DNA from: Mycobacterium lepromatosis
GTDB taxonomy: Bacteria > Actinomycetota > Actinomycetes > Mycobacteriales > Mycobacteriaceae
NCBI RefSeq assembly: GCF_000975265.2
Contig: NZ_CP083405.1
Span: forward strand, 620,001 to 684,000
DNA: 64,000 bases
Direction: 5' to 3'
The notes below the pieces were generated by a model. It saw only the letters and a list, made by a program, of their open reading frames with translations. It did no database searches and had not been told where the DNA came from. The translations under genes were made by a program, and so were the position numbers. Shown piece after piece: positions 50,081-61,072 of this stretch (its first letter is position 1; every line of letters starts with the position of its first letter).

Positions 50081-51796
50081 GTGGCATCGTCTTCGGCGTC
50101 GGTGCATTTTGGTCGCTACCTGTCGATGTTCCTGGTGTTACTCATCGGGGTTTGTCTGTTGGTGTTTTTCACCGGAGACAAGCGGGTCGCTCCTAGGCTC
50201 GGCATCGACCTTCAGGGCGGTACTCGCGTAACGTTGACCGCGCGTACGCCCGACGGCTCGCGTCCCAGCCGGGAAGCGTTGTCACAGGCGCGGCAGATCA
50301 TCAGCTCCCGGGTTAACGGGCTCGGAGTATCGGGTTCGGAGGTTGTCGTCGATGGCGACAATCTGGTCATCACGGTGCCGGGGAATGACGGCAACGAGGC
50401 CCGCAACCTGGGCCAGACTGCGCGTCTGTACATCCGGCCGGTGCTTGACTCGCTGCCCGCGCAAAGTGGTCAAGAACCCAACCCGGGTTCCCCTGCCGGC
50501 ACGTTGCCCAGTCTCGCGCCGACTCCGCCCAGCCACCCAGGCGCACAACCACGTTCCTACCTGCAGGATCCGACGCCATCACCTAGCGCAGCTCCGCCGC
50601 CAAATCCAGTATCAACCCGAGCGGCACTACCGGATGAGGCTCCCTCGTTTGAGCAGCCCGCTCCACCGGATCCCCGTAAGGATCTCGCTGAACGCATTGC
50701 TGAGGAGAAGAAGTGGCGGCAAAGCACCAAACAGGGTATTCAATTCCTCGCCCTGAAGTTCGAAGCCACCCGCTGCGACAAAGACGACATTCTGGCCGGC
50801 AATGACGACCCGAATCTGCCTCTGGTGACCTGCTCGACCGAGCATAAGATGGCGTATTTGTTAGCTCCATCGATCATCAGCGGTGACCAGATCCAAAACT
50901 CCACGTCCGGCATTAACCAGCGTGGGGTCGGCTACGTCGTCGATCTGCAGTTCAAGTCTGCGGCAGCAAATGTCTGGGCTGACTTTACCGCCGCCCACAT
51001 CGGTACTCAGATCGCTTTCACCCTGGACTCCGAGGTGGTCAGCGTCCCGGTAATTAACGAAGCAATCCTGGGCGGGCGTACTCAGATCAGTGGTGGAGAT
51101 CCGCCGTTCACTGCCGCAACCGCACGCCAGCTGGCCAACGTTTTGAAATACGGATCGCTGCCGCTATCCTTTGAACCATCGGAAGCCCAAACAGTTTCGG
51201 CGACTTTGGGGTTGACATCGCTGCGGGCGGGACTGATCGCAGGTGCGATCGGTCTGATTCTAGTGCTGTTTTACTCGTTGCTGTATTACCGAGTGCTGGG
51301 ATTGCTCACGGCGTGCTCACTGTTCTCTTCCGGCACAATGATTTTTGCGATCTTGGTGCTCTTGGGTCGATATATCAACTATACCTTGGACCTCGCGGGT
51401 ATCGCGGGTCTGATCATCGGTATCGGCACCACCGCCGATTCGTTCGTGGTGTTCTTCGAACGCATCAAAGATGAGATCCGCGAAGGCCGTTCGTTCCGGT
51501 CGGCCGTTCCTCGCGGCTGGGCGCGTGCCCGCAAGACGATCGTGTCCGGCAACGCTGTCACCTTCCTGGCGGCTGCGGTGCTGCACTTCCTGGCGATTGG
51601 CCAGGTGAAGGGATTCGCGTTCACCCTGGGCCTTACCACGATCCTGGATCTGGTGGTGGTGTTCCTGTTGACCTGGCCGCTGGTGTACTTGGCTTCCAGG
51701 TCCCCATTGCTGGCAAGGCCTGCATACAACGGCTTGGGCGCCGTTCAGCAGGTTGCCCGCGAACGACGGGCGCCCGCCAAGATGGGACGGGGGTAG
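50081..51796 (+). CDS. secD: Protein translocase subunit SecD
   Basis: SecD with SecF uses proton motive force to pull exported proteins out of the SecYEG channel. The 571-residue protein has a first membrane helix ([17 protein letters not shown]), the D1 motif [14 protein letters not shown], a large outside domain with a Pro/Ser-rich insertion (about residues 126-185; typical of mycobacteria) and five C-terminal helices starting [17 protein letters not shown], with [20 protein letters not shown]. The GTG at 50081, after AAGGAGATACAAGGAAC, begins right before the conserved part and is preferred over upstream starts. Confidence 0.96.
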   Translation: MASSSASVHFGRYLSMFLVLLIGVCLLVFFTGDKRVAPRLGIDLQGGTRVTLTARTPDGSRPSREALSQARQIISSRVNGLGVSGSEVVVDGDNLVITVPGNDGNEARNLGQTARLYIRPVLDSLPAQSGQEPNPGSPAGTLPSLAPTPPSHPGAQPRSYLQDPTPSPSAAPPPNPVSTRAALPDEAPSFEQPAPPDPRKDLAERIAEEKKWRQSTKQGIQFLALKFEATRCDKDDILAGNDDPNLPLVTCSTEHKMAYLLAPSIISGDQIQNSTSGINQRGVGYVVDLQFKSAAANVWADFTAAHIGTQIAFTLDSEVVSVPVINEAILGGRTQISGGDPPFTAATARQLANVLKYGSLPLSFEPSEAQTVSATLGLTSLRAGLIAGAIGLILVLFYSLLYYRVLGLLTACSLFSSGTMIFAILVLLGRYINYTLDLAGIAGLIIGIGTTADSFVVFFERIKDEIREGRSFRSAVPRGWARARKTIVSGNAVTFLAAAVLHFLAIGQVKGFAFTLGLTTILDLVVVFLLTWPLVYLASRSPLLARPAYNGLGAVQQVARERRAPAKMGRG

Positions 51797-51800
51797 TGCG

Positions 51801-53189
51801 ATGGTCTCCAGAGCTAAAGTCGGCGCCGAGACCACTAAGGGTATCGGCGAGCCAGAACGAAATGACAACACCGACAAAGGTGCCGGTGCGGTCGAAGTCA
51901 CCGAAGCCGCCGAGGATGCTGTGAAGCTGACTAACGATACAGCCACACAGCTGCCGCAACACGGCTTTCTTTCTCGGCTCTACACCGGCACCGGTGCGTT
52001 CGAGGTGATTGGATGCCGGCGGCGGTGGTACAGCGTGGGCGGCGTCATTGTGGTGGTTGCGGTCCTGTCCATTATCGTTCGCGGGTTCACTTTCGGGATT
52101 GATTTCAAGGGCGGCACCACGGTGTCCATGCCTGTTTCGCCCGGCGCGGGGGGGACAGGCACAATCGAAGTTGCACAGGTTGCCGATGTCTTTAATAAGA
52201 CCCTTGGCAGTGATCCAGAATCGGTGGTCGTTGTTGGTAACGGCGCGTCAGCGACGGTGCAGATCAGTGCGAAAACGCTGTCCAATGACCAAACGTCGAA
52301 GCTGCGTAAAGCCTTGTTTGATGCGTTCGGACCCAAAGGCGCCGACGCTAAGCCTAACAAGCAGGTAATCAGCGACGCGGCGGTATCGGAGACATGGGGC
52401 GGTCAGATCACCAGGAAGGCGGTGATCGCTCTTGTGGTGTTCCTGGTGTTAGTCGGCCTGTATATCACCGTACGGTACGAGCGTTATATGGCCATCTCTG
52501 CATTGACAACCATGTGTTTCGACCTGACCGTCACCGCCGGCGCGTACTCGCTGGTGGGCTTCGAAGTCACTCCGGCCACTGTCATCGGCCTGTTGACGAT
52601 CCTCGGTTTCTCTCTCTACGACACCGTTATCGTGTTCGACAAAGTTGAGGAGAATACCCACGGTTTTCAGCACACCACTCGGCGCACCTTCGCTGAGCAG
52701 GCCAACCTGGCGATCAATCAGACCTTCATGCGTTCGATCAACACCAGCCTGATTTCGGTACTACCGGTGCTGGCGCTGATGGTTGTCGCGGTGTGGTTGC
52801 TGGGCGTCGGCACGCTCAAGGATCTGGCATTAGTGCAGCTGGTAGGCATCATCGTTGGCACCTACTCGTCGATCTTCTTTGCCACTCCACTGCTGGTCAC
52901 GTTCCGTGAACGCACAGAGCTGGTACGCACCCACACCCGCCGGGTAGTCAAACGGCGCACCCTCGGTTCGCAAGTGGGCGCAAAAAACGCTGACAGCCAC
53001 GCTGCAGCAGGTAACCGAAATCCGCAGAATCAAGCGGAATCCTGCGCTGACGCGGCGTCTCAGGAGAGCACCGAGGTTGCCACCGTGTCCGTGCCCACGA
53101 CACCTAGCAAGCCGGCATCGGGAGTGCGTCCGGTGCGGCCGACCGGTACCCGACGTCCTACTGGCAAGCGGAACGTTGGTCGGCGGTAA
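51801..53189 (+). CDS. secF: Protein translocase subunit SecF
   Basis: SecF is the partner of SecD. The 462-residue protein has a variable N-terminal tail, a membrane helix (GGVIVVVAVLSIIVRGF), the SecF signature FGIDFKGGTTVSMPV, an outside domain, and five helices with TPATVIGLLTILGFSLYDTV and IVFDKVEEN, then RSINTSLISVLPVLALMVV. The C-terminus is a long basic, Pro/Thr-rich tail. The ATG at 51801 lies four bases after the secD stop with GGGGG upstream. Confidence 0.95.
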   Translation: MVSRAKVGAETTKGIGEPERNDNTDKGAGAVEVTEAAEDAVKLTNDTATQLPQHGFLSRLYTGTGAFEVIGCRRRWYSVGGVIVVVAVLSIIVRGFTFGIDFKGGTTVSMPVSPGAGGTGTIEVAQVADVFNKTLGSDPESVVVVGNGASATVQISAKTLSNDQTSKLRKALFDAFGPKGADAKPNKQVISDAAVSETWGGQITRKAVIALVVFLVLVGLYITVRYERYMAISALTTMCFDLTVTAGAYSLVGFEVTPATVIGLLTILGFSLYDTVIVFDKVEENTHGFQHTTRRTFAEQANLAINQTFMRSINTSLISVLPVLALMVVAVWLLGVGTLKDLALVQLVGIIVGTYSSIFFATPLLVTFRERTELVRTHTRRVVKRRTLGSQVGAKNADSHAAAGNRNPQNQAESCADAASQESTEVATVSVPTTPSKPASGVRPVRPTGTRRPTGKRNVGRR

Positions 53190-53195
53190 TCTAAG

Positions 53196-54902
53196 GTGGA
53201 TACCCGAAGTGGGCAACCTGTGAGCGATCACGGCTTGCGGGCCAGTTTACTCGGGGTTTTGCGCTGGACCGCAGTAGGTTTGGTTGCGACGTTGGTGACT
53301 TCTTTGACGTTCACTGCGTGCTCTGGAAGCGCCGCGGGGGAGATTGTCTATGTGGTCGACGGGGCTTTGGGCACCTACAACGCTAACACCATAGTCGGTG
53401 CCGCGTCGGCCGGAGCGCAGGCGTTTGCCCGCACACTCATCGGTTTCGGCTATCACGGCCCCGATGGACAGATGGTGGCTGACCACGACTTCGGAACCAT
53501 CACGGTGGTGGGCGGGGTGCCATTAGTGCTCGACTATCAGATAGCCGACAATGCTGTTTACTCTGACGGCAAGCCGTTAACCTGCGATGATTTGGTGCTA
53601 GCCTGGGCGGCCCAGTCTGGGCGGTTTCCCGGCTTCGATGCCGCCACCCAGGCCGGTTACCGCGATATCGCTAATATCGAATGCCTGGCTGGGCAGAAGA
53701 AAGCCCGCGTATTATTCGTCCCGGACCGCAGCGTTGTCGATTATGACCAGCTGTTCGCCGCGACTTCGATGATGCCGTCACACGTCATCGCTGACCAGCT
53801 GAATATCGACGTGACGGAGGCATTGCTGACCAACAAGGCGACATTGGTGGAACAGATCGCGCGATTGTGGAACACCACCTGGGACCTCAAACCAGCTGTC
53901 GATTTGAGACGCTTCCCATCGTCAGGCCCCTACAAGATCGAATCTGTCTTGAACGGTGGTGCTGTGGTGCTTGTGGCCAACGACCGTTGGTGGGGCCCCA
54001 AGGCGATCACCAAGCGGATCATAGTATTGCCACAAGAAGCCGACATCCAGGACCGAGTCAACAACCGCAGCGTCGACGTCGTCGATGTCGCGGTTGGGTC
54101 GTTGGGATCGCTGGCCACTCCGGACAACTACGCGCGCACCGACTCGCCTTCGGCGGGCATCGAGCAGCTGATCTTTGCGCCGCAGGGGCTGCTGGCTGCG
54201 GCTGCTGCCCGCCGCGCACTCGCGCTGTGTACGCCCCGCGACGTAATCGCTCGGGACGCGGGGGTGCCGATCGCCAACTCACGTCTGTCCCCGGCCACCG
54301 AGGATGCCATCACTGCGGCCGACGGTGCCCCCGAGTCCGGCCAGTTCAGCAAGGCGGATCCCGCCGCAGCGCGCGATGCGCTTAGTGGTGAGGCTTTGCC
54401 GGTGCGGATCGGCTACCAAGGGCCCAACGCACGGTTGGCGTCCACCATCGGGATCATCGCCAAGACGTGCGCTGCAGCTGGTATTAGTGTGTCCAGCGTT
54501 GCCTTAGACTACTCGACGGACCCCTCGGGCCCGCAGGCGCTTCGGGACGGAAAGATAGACGTGCTGTTGGCAAGCACCGGTGGCGCCACTGGAAGCGGAT
54601 CGACCGGGTCATCTGCGATGGATGCTTATAACCTACACACTGGCAATGGCAACAACCTGTCTGGCTATGCAAACGCGCAGGTTGATAACAATATCGGCGC
54701 GCTGGCGGTATCTGCCGACCCAGCCGAGCGTGTTCGGCTCCTCGCCGATAGTGCACCTGTGCTCTGGGCGGATATGCCGACATTGCCTCTATATCGGCAG
54801 CAACGAATGCTGCTGAGGTCGAAGACAATATATGCAGTAAGCAGGAATCCGACCCGTTGGGGCGCCGGTTGGAACATGGATCGATGGGCGTTAGTACACT
54901 GA
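53196..54902 (+). CDS. Lipoprotein, peptide-binding (SBP_bac_5) family (Rv2585c-like)
   Basis: The 568-residue protein begins with a lipoprotein signal (membrane stretch TAVGLVATLVTSLTFT then A-C, Cys42) and then shows the family-5 solute-binding fold: YVVDGALGTYNANT, YSDGKPLTCDDLVLAWAAQS, RFPSSGPYKIESVLNGGAVV, NDRWWGPKAITKRIIVLPQE and, near the end, LWADMPTLPLYRQQRML. It should sit on the outer face of the membrane and bind a peptide or similar ligand. No ABC transporter genes are nearby, so its partner is unknown. The start is uncertain: GTG 53196 or GTG 53220. It follows secF by six bases and may be co-transcribed. Confidence 0.88.
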   Translation: MDTRSGQPVSDHGLRASLLGVLRWTAVGLVATLVTSLTFTACSGSAAGEIVYVVDGALGTYNANTIVGAASAGAQAFARTLIGFGYHGPDGQMVADHDFGTITVVGGVPLVLDYQIADNAVYSDGKPLTCDDLVLAWAAQSGRFPGFDAATQAGYRDIANIECLAGQKKARVLFVPDRSVVDYDQLFAATSMMPSHVIADQLNIDVTEALLTNKATLVEQIARLWNTTWDLKPAVDLRRFPSSGPYKIESVLNGGAVVLVANDRWWGPKAITKRIIVLPQEADIQDRVNNRSVDVVDVAVGSLGSLATPDNYARTDSPSAGIEQLIFAPQGLLAAAAARRALALCTPRDVIARDAGVPIANSRLSPATEDAITAADGAPESGQFSKADPAAARDALSGEALPVRIGYQGPNARLASTIGIIAKTCAAAGISVSSVALDYSTDPSGPQALRDGKIDVLLASTGGATGSGSTGSSAMDAYNLHTGNGNNLSGYANAQVDNNIGALAVSADPAERVRLLADSAPVLWADMPTLPLYRQQRMLLRSKTIYAVSRNPTRWGAGWNMDRWALVH

Positions 54903-54914
54903 AGGATTTTAAGG

Positions 54915-55425
54915 GGGTGTTCCCGTCGCTGACCTTATCGCTGCCTTGACTCGGAATGCGGCCGATTTCCCGACGACAGAATCCAGTTCAATGACCTCAC
55001 TCCGCTGTTCGTCGAACGACAGGTGATAGCCGCGGTGATCGATGCGTTAGCAGACGTTGTAGCTAGGCGCTGATCTGGTCGTCGGCATCGAGTTCCGAGG
55101 GACTATTGTGGCTACAGCTACCGCGGCTCGGCGTCGGTGTACTGGCCGTCCGCAAGAGCGGTAAGCTGCCAGTGTTCAGTGAAGTTTACGTCATGGAGTA
55201 CGGCAGTGGCACCATCGAGGTGCCCGTTGACAGTGTCGAGCTACGCGGACGCAATGTTATTGACGACGTTTTGGCGACTGACGGCACTCTCGATGCGGTG
55301 TGCTGATTAATTGGAGCGCGGTGGGGCCGGTGCCATTACGGCGGCGGTGATGATGGCACTCACGGTGCTAGGTGGTCGCGAGGCGATCGCGCCGCTGCAG
55401 GTACACAGTTTGAGCCGCGCCTAGC
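54915..55425 (+). pseudogene. apt: Adenine phosphoribosyltransferase relic
   Basis: Plus-strand pieces read VADLIAALTRNAADFP (about 54922-54970), [16 protein letters not shown] (about 55068-55115), [20 protein letters not shown] (about 55127-55190), [34 protein letters not shown] (the PRPP-binding loop, about 55255-55300), and [15 protein letters not shown] (about 55378-55423). The block order is that of apt, which sits between the lipoprotein and relA in M. tuberculosis (Rv2584c). Frameshifts and stops before residue 50 and after the PRPP loop kill it. Confidence 0.85.
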
Positions 55426-55519
55426 CTCGCAACCCGGGTACTTCCTTCCAGGCCAGAATGGCCCGGGAAAAACAGGTCAATCGGACTCAGGGATATTCTC
55501 AAGGTCGGAGGTGACTAAC

Positions 55520-57883
55520 GTGGCGGACGACCAAGGCACGGCGCAAGCTTCGCAACCAGCTCGGGTGGTCCCTGGCCCTGCTCTTGAGGCACCGGAGCCA
55601 CCGGTCGAAACCCTGAAGACTTCTAGCAGTGCGTCTCGTCGGGTCAGGGCCCGGTTGGCCCGTCGGATAACCGCTCAACGCAGCACCATCAGTCCCGTGC
55701 TCGAGCCGTTGGTGGCTGTGCATAGGGAATTTTATCCTAAGGCAAACCTTTCGATAGTGCAGCGAGCTTTTGAAGTCGCTGACCAACGGCACGCCAGTCA
55801 ACTGCGGCGTTCCGGTGATCCGTACATCACCCATCCTCTGGCTGTTGCCAACATTTTGGCTGAGTTGGGCATGGACATCACCACCTTGGTGGCTGCGCTA
55901 CTGCACGACACGGTCGAGGACACTGGTTACACGCTTGAGGCACTGTCCGAAGAATTTGGTGAAGAGGTAGGCCATCTCGTCGACGGGGTAACCAAGCTGG
56001 ATAGGGTGGTGATGGGCAGTGCTGCTGAGGGCGAGACCATCCGCAAGATGATTACCGCGATGGCCCGCGATCCACGCGTGTTGGTGATCAAGGTGGCCGA
56101 CCGGCTGCATAACATGCGCACCATGCGCTTTCTGCCTCCGGAAAAGCAGGCGCGCAAGGCCCGCGAGACGTTGGAAGTTATTGCACCACTAGCGCATCGG
56201 TTAGGTATGGCCAGTGTTAAGTGGGAGTTGGAAGACCTGTCTTTCGCGATCTTGCATCCCAAAAAGTACGAAGAGATCGTCCGGCTGGTCGCGGGCCGTG
56301 CACCGTCCCGCGATACTTACTTGGCCAAGGTCCGTGCCGAGATCACAACTACCCTGGGGGTGTCGAAAATCAAGGCGAAGGTGGAGGGCCGGCCCAAGCA
56401 CTATTGGTCGATTTATCAGAAAATGATCGTCAAGGGGCGAGATTTCGACGACATTCACGACTTGGTCGGCATCCGTATCCTGTGCGACGCAATCCGCGAC
56501 TGCTATGCTGCTGTCGGCGTGGTGCATTCGTTGTGGCAACCGATGGCGGGGCGGTTCAAAGACTACATTGCTCAGCCGAGATATGGTGTATACCAGTCGC
56601 TGCACACCACGGTTGTTGGGCCCGAGGGCAAACCGTTGGAAGTACAGATTCGTACCCACGACATGCATCGTACCGCAGAATACGGTATCGCAGCGCACTG
56701 GCGCTACAAGGAATCCAAGGGCCGCAACGGTATTCTGCATCCCCATGCAGCCGCAGAGATCGACGATATGGCCTGGATGCGGCAGCTGCTCGACTGGCAA
56801 CGAGAGGCCGCCGAGCCGGGTGAGTTCTTGGAGTCGTTGCGTTACGACCTTGCAGTGCAAGAGATTTTCGTGTTCACCCCTAAAGGGGACGTTATCACGT
56901 TGCCGACCGGGTCGACGCCGGTGGACTTTGCCTATGCGGTGCACACTGAGGTTGGACACCGCTGTATTGGTGCCAGAGTCAACGGACGGCTAGTGGCGCT
57001 GGAGCGCAAGCTGGAAAACGGGGAATTCGTTGAAATTTTCACATCCAAAGCTCCCAATGCCGGTCCGTCGCGGGATTGGCAGCAGTTCGTGGTGTCGCCG
57101 CGCGCTAAGACGAAGATCCGTCAATGGTTCGCCAAGGAGCGGCGTGAGGAAGCACTAGAGGCTGGTAAGGATGCGATGGCCCGCGAGGTGCGTCGCGGTG
57201 GGCTTCCTTTGCAGCGTTTGGTGAATGGTGAGTCCATGGTAGCAGTGGCTCGTGAGCTGCATTACGCTGACGTGTCCGCACTGTATACCGCAATTGGCGA
57301 GGGACACGTGTCTGCCCGGCATGTCGTGCAGCGGCTGTTGGCCGAGTTGGGCGGTATCGATCAGGCTGAAGAGGAACTGGCCGAACGGTCCACACCGACG
57401 ACCATGCTGCGCCGTCAACGTAGCACCGACAATGTTGGGGTTTCGGTCCCCGGTGCCCCAGGTGTCCTGACTAAACTAGCCAAATGTTGCACACCGGTGC
57501 CCGGCGATGCGATCATCGGGTTCGTTACCCGCGGTGGCGGGGTTAGTGTGCACCGTACCGACTGCACCAACACGGCATCGCCGCAGCAACGGGCCGAGCG
57601 CATCATCGAGGTGTTGTGGGCGCCGTCGTCGTCGTCAGTGTTTCTGGTGGCGATTCAGGTGGAGGCGCTCGATCGGCATCGACTGCTGTTGGACATAACT
57701 CGCGCGCTGGCGGACGAAAGGGTGGACATCGTATCGGCGTCGGTCACCACGTCGGGCGACCGGGTGGCTATCAGCCGGTTTACCTTCGAGATGGGTGACC
57801 CCAAACACCTCGGATACCTGCTTAATGTGGTCCGCAATGTCGAAGGTGTCTACGATGTCTATCGGGTGATGTCTGCGTCCTGA
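55520..57883 (+). CDS. relA: Bifunctional (p)ppGpp synthase/hydrolase RelA
   Basis: This is the single long RSH enzyme that makes and degrades the stringent-response alarmone (p)ppGpp. The 787-residue protein has, in order, the HD hydrolase domain ([33 protein letters not shown] with the His-Asp pair near residue 130), the synthetase domain ([20 protein letters not shown] about residue 345; [20 protein letters not shown]), a TGS domain ([20 protein letters not shown] about residue 447), a zinc-finger-like Cys region ([12 protein letters not shown]) and a C-terminal ACT domain. The GTG at 55520 has GGAGG eight bases upstream; GTG 55511 is too close to it. Confidence 0.97.
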   Translation: MADDQGTAQASQPARVVPGPALEAPEPPVETLKTSSSASRRVRARLARRITAQRSTISPVLEPLVAVHREFYPKANLSIVQRAFEVADQRHASQLRRSGDPYITHPLAVANILAELGMDITTLVAALLHDTVEDTGYTLEALSEEFGEEVGHLVDGVTKLDRVVMGSAAEGETIRKMITAMARDPRVLVIKVADRLHNMRTMRFLPPEKQARKARETLEVIAPLAHRLGMASVKWELEDLSFAILHPKKYEEIVRLVAGRAPSRDTYLAKVRAEITTTLGVSKIKAKVEGRPKHYWSIYQKMIVKGRDFDDIHDLVGIRILCDAIRDCYAAVGVVHSLWQPMAGRFKDYIAQPRYGVYQSLHTTVVGPEGKPLEVQIRTHDMHRTAEYGIAAHWRYKESKGRNGILHPHAAAEIDDMAWMRQLLDWQREAAEPGEFLESLRYDLAVQEIFVFTPKGDVITLPTGSTPVDFAYAVHTEVGHRCIGARVNGRLVALERKLENGEFVEIFTSKAPNAGPSRDWQQFVVSPRAKTKIRQWFAKERREEALEAGKDAMAREVRRGGLPLQRLVNGESMVAVARELHYADVSALYTAIGEGHVSARHVVQRLLAELGGIDQAEEELAERSTPTTMLRRQRSTDNVGVSVPGAPGVLTKLAKCCTPVPGDAIIGFVTRGGGVSVHRTDCTNTASPQQRAERIIEVLWAPSSSSVFLVAIQVEALDRHRLLLDITRALADERVDIVSASVTTSGDRVAISRFTFEMGDPKHLGYLLNVVRNVEGVYDVYRVMSAS

Positions 57884-57937
57884 CGTTCGGTGGTTACTCG
57901 TAGGCCCACTATATCCCTGACGTGGGTGACCGGCAGG

Positions 57938-58825
57938 TTAGTCGAGCCGCAACGACTCGATGGTAACTTCGGTGGCTGGTGGACCGTCATCACCGCCGCC
58001 GGCGATTCCGCCCTTAGCTATCTTGTCCAGCGTGGCCAGCCCGTCAGCCTGGATCGTTCCGAAGACGGTGTACTCAGGCGGTAACTGCGAGTCCTGGTAG
58101 ACCAGGAAGAATTGGCTGCCATTGGTGTTCGGACCGGCATTGGCCATCGCCAGCGTGCCACGCGGATACAGAACAGGTTGCTTCAATTTGGGGTCGTTGA
58201 GCGGGTACTGATCTGTGGGGTATTCGTTAGCGAACTCGTAGCCTGGGCCTCCCGTGCCGTCGACTTTAGGGTCGCCACACTGTAAGACGCCCAGCTTCGG
58301 GGAAGTGGTCAGCCGGTGACATTTTGTGTTGTTGAAGAAGCCCTGGCCGGTCAGGCTAGCGAAATTGTTTACTGTGCAAGGTGATTCGGCGTTGTTTAGC
58401 AATAGACCGATATTGCCTTGGTTGGTTGTCATACTTACGCTCACTGTGGCTGGATCGGTCGGCACCTTGCCGGTCCGTGGCGGCTTTACCGGTTTAGCGG
58501 CCTTGTTCGCCGATGGTGGGTACTGGCAGTTGGCGCCCAGGTTGATCGACGGCTGGAACGACGGCAACGGCGGAACTGATGGCGTGACGGCGGGAGCCTC
58601 AGTTGCTGTCAGGGAGTTGCTGGCGGTCGTCGAGGCGGTATCGTGCTTGTGGCCATGCTTGTTGACCACTACGGTAGCCACTATTGTAGCGATTACGGCC
58701 ACCGCCGCTACTACGCCACCGCTTATCACCAGGACTCGGCGCCATCGGGCCTGTCTAGCGCGGCGCTCCAGCTGCCGTTTTAGTTTGCGTTTGGCTTTTG
58801 CGCGTCGCTGTTCGTTGGTCGGCAC
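57938..58825 (-). CDS. ppiB: Membrane-anchored peptidyl-prolyl cis-trans isomerase
   Basis: The 295-residue protein has a very basic N-terminus, one membrane helix (LVISGGVVAAVAVIATIVAT, about residues 32-52), a Thr/Ser/Pro linker and an outside cyclophilin domain (about 125-295) with TNQGNIGLLLNNAESPCTVN, FFNNTKCHRL, VLQCGDPKVDGTGGPGYEF, GTLAMANAGPNTNGSQFFLV and YTVFGTIQADGLATLDKIAK. It helps fold exported proteins. I prefer the GTG at 58825 with GGAGG upstream; an ATG at 58843 would add six residues. It is convergent with relA and divergent from the glyoxalase-like gene. It matches Rv2582. Confidence 0.92.
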   Translation of the reverse strand: MPTNEQRRAKAKRKLKRQLERRARQARWRRVLVISGGVVAAVAVIATIVATVVVNKHGHKHDTASTTASNSLTATEAPAVTPSVPPLPSFQPSINLGANCQYPPSANKAAKPVKPPRTGKVPTDPATVSVSMTTNQGNIGLLLNNAESPCTVNNFASLTGQGFFNNTKCHRLTTSPKLGVLQCGDPKVDGTGGPGYEFANEYPTDQYPLNDPKLKQPVLYPRGTLAMANAGPNTNGSQFFLVYQDSQLPPEYTVFGTIQADGLATLDKIAKGGIAGGGDDGPPATEVTIESLRLD

Positions 58826-58999
58826 GGCCGGGTATGCCTCCATGGTTGTCCGATTAACTTCCGATTAGGTGGGGCCGAGTTGCCAACCAAGGCTAATGTG
58901 GGCGCCTCGACCTGTGTCAAGTTTTCGTTTCGCGGCGCTTGTCTCGGCTGCTGAGCGGACCGCATTGTCGTCGACGGCTCGGGATGGGAAACTGGGATT

Positions 59000-59656
59000 G
59001 TGTTAATCACCGGATTTCCCGCCGGGATGCTGCAGTGCAACTGTTACTTGCTGGCCGACCGGCCGGGTACGGATGCCGTCATAGTGGACCCTGGCCAGCG
59101 TGCGATGGGCCCGCTGCGGCGCATCCTTGACGAGAATCGTTTGACTCCTGCCGCGGTGCTGCTCACCCACGGCCACATCGACCACATGTGGTCGGCCCAG
59201 AAAGTGTCCGACACCTATGGTTGTCCGACGTACATTCATCCTGAGGACCGGTTCATGCTGACCGATCCGCTCTTCGGCTTCGGCCCGCGGATGGCGCAAG
59301 TCGTCACAGGAGCGTTCTTTCGCGAACCCAAGCAGGTCGTCGAGTTAGACCGGGATGGTGACAAGCTCGATCTGGGCAGTGTGACCGTCAACGTCGATCA
59401 TACCCCCGGACATACCCGCGGCTCAGTGTGTTTTTGGGTCGCAGCAGATACCGACGTGGTGTTGACCGGCGACACGCTGTTCAAGAGCACCATCGGTCGC
59501 ACCGACCTGTTTGGTGGCAGTGGTCGTGATCTATACCGTTCCATCGCCGAAAAATTGTTGGTACTTGGCGACAAGACCGTTGTACTACCCGGGCATGGCC
59601 ACTCCACCACTATCGGCGCCGAGCGTCGTTGCAATCCGTTCCTCGAGGGCCTGTAG
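59000..59656 (+). CDS. Metallo-beta-lactamase-fold hydrolase (glyoxalase II-like)
   Basis: The 218-residue protein has the full metal-binding set: THGHIDH (His57, His59, Asp61, His62), TPGHTRGSVCF, VVLTGDTLF with the bridging Asp, and VLPGHGHST. This suits a glyoxalase II-type or related thioester/persulfide hydrolase of the cytosol; mycobacteria lack glutathione, so the substrate is probably a mycothiol-linked or other thioester (inference). The GTG at 59000 begins right at the conserved fold. It precedes hisS with three bases between, as Rv2581c does. Confidence 0.9.
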   Translation: MLITGFPAGMLQCNCYLLADRPGTDAVIVDPGQRAMGPLRRILDENRLTPAAVLLTHGHIDHMWSAQKVSDTYGCPTYIHPEDRFMLTDPLFGFGPRMAQVVTGAFFREPKQVVELDRDGDKLDLGSVTVNVDHTPGHTRGSVCFWVAADTDVVLTGDTLFKSTIGRTDLFGGSGRDLYRSIAEKLLVLGDKTVVLPGHGHSTTIGAERRCNPFLEGL

Positions 59657-59659
59657 CTT

Positions 59660-60937
59660 GTGACGGAGTCATGCCCTGTGTTTTCTGGCCCTAAGGGGGT
59701 ACCGGATTATTTTCCGCCGGACTCGGCGCAATTTGTCGCGGTACGTGATGGATTGCTCACTGCCGCCCGCCGGGCCGGTTACGGCTATATCGAGTTACCC
59801 GTTTTCGAGGACACCGCGTTGTTCGCTCGTGGCGTTGGTGAGTCCACTGACGTGGTGGCCAAGGAGATGTACACGTTCGCTGACCGTGGTGACCGCTCGG
59901 TTACGCTGCGTCCCGAGGGCACCGCCGGGGTGGTGCGGGCGGTGATTGAGCATGGTCTGGATCGTGGCGCCCTGCCAGTGAAGCTGTGCTACACAGGCCC
60001 CTTTTTCCGATACGAGCGTCCTCAGGCCGGCCGATGTCGCCAACTGCAGCAGGTTGGCGTTGAAGCAATCGGTGTCGACGACCCGGCCCTAGACGCCGAG
60101 GTGATCACCATCGCCGACGCCGGCTTCCGCTCCCTGGGTTTGGACGGGTTCCGGTTGGAAATCACCTCGCTGGGCGATGGTACTTGTCGCCCGCAATATC
60201 GAAAACTGTTGCAGGCTTTTCTCTTGCAGCTCGACCTTGATGAGGACACCCGCCGACGCGCCGAGCTTAATCCGCTGCGGGTTCTTGATGACAAACGACC
60301 CCAGGTGCAAGCGATGACGGCCGCAGCGCCGGTGTTGCTAGACCATTTGTCCGACGGCGCCAAGCGACACTTCGATACGGTGCTGGCTCACCTGGACGCC
60401 CTGCGGGTGCCATACGTCATCAATCCTCGGATGGTGCGGGGGCTGGATTACTATACGAAAACGACCTTCGAGTTCGTCCATCCCGGCTTGGGTGCGCAAT
60501 CCGGCATCGGTGGCGGCGGCCGTTATGATGGCCTGATGCGCCAGCTCGGCGGGAAGGACTTGTCGGGCATCGGATTCGGGCTCGGGGTGGACCGGACTTT
60601 GCTGGCCCTACACGCCGAGGGCAAGACCGTGGGGGAAGCCACACGCTGCGACGTATTCGGTGTGTCGCTGGGTGAAGCTGCCAAGCTCAAGGTGGCCATG
60701 TTGGCCGGGCAACTGCGTGCTGCCGGCGTCCGCGTCGACCTGGTCTACGGGGATCGCGGGTTCAGGGGCGCGATGCGTGCAGCGGTCCGTTCCGGCGCTC
60801 GCATCGCGTTGATAGTCGGTGATGGCGCCGTCGAGGTCGGCTGTGTCGGTGTGAGGGATCTAGCCACCGGTGAACAGGTCTCGGTACCTGTGGATTCTGT
60901 TGTCTTCGAAGTGATTTCGAGAATTGCTCCGGCTTAG
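59660..60937 (+). CDS. hisS: Histidyl-tRNA synthetase
   Basis: This class II synthetase charges tRNA-His. The 425-residue protein has motif 1 near [28 protein letters not shown], motif 2 [20 protein letters not shown] followed by QQVGVEAIG, the HisA motif [13 protein letters not shown], motif 3 [15 protein letters not shown] and a C-terminal anticodon-binding domain ([20 protein letters not shown]). The GTG at 59660 lies directly after the stop of the preceding gene, so the two are surely co-transcribed. Confidence 0.97.
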   Translation: MTESCPVFSGPKGVPDYFPPDSAQFVAVRDGLLTAARRAGYGYIELPVFEDTALFARGVGESTDVVAKEMYTFADRGDRSVTLRPEGTAGVVRAVIEHGLDRGALPVKLCYTGPFFRYERPQAGRCRQLQQVGVEAIGVDDPALDAEVITIADAGFRSLGLDGFRLEITSLGDGTCRPQYRKLLQAFLLQLDLDEDTRRRAELNPLRVLDDKRPQVQAMTAAAPVLLDHLSDGAKRHFDTVLAHLDALRVPYVINPRMVRGLDYYTKTTFEFVHPGLGAQSGIGGGGRYDGLMRQLGGKDLSGIGFGLGVDRTLLALHAEGKTVGEATRCDVFGVSLGEAAKLKVAMLAGQLRAAGVRVDLVYGDRGFRGAMRAAVRSGARIALIVGDGAVEVGCVGVRDLATGEQVSVPVDSVVFEVISRIAPA

Positions 60938-61072
60938 CTAGGATGGCCTCGTCAGGCGAAATTTGTCGTTCTTCTGAACCAGGTGGCGCTGTTATTTACC
61001 ATACAGTTGGGGAATGGACGTGGTCGTGGAGGCCGGTTCGCGGGGGGATGCCGAGGTGTTGAGAGCGAAGGC

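Noticed and set aside
58892..58920. Possible minus-strand promoter for ppiB: TTGACA at 58920-58915 followed by ATTAGC after 17 bases
   Set aside because: The -35 box is perfect but the -10 hexamer matches the consensus poorly, so I did not annotate it.
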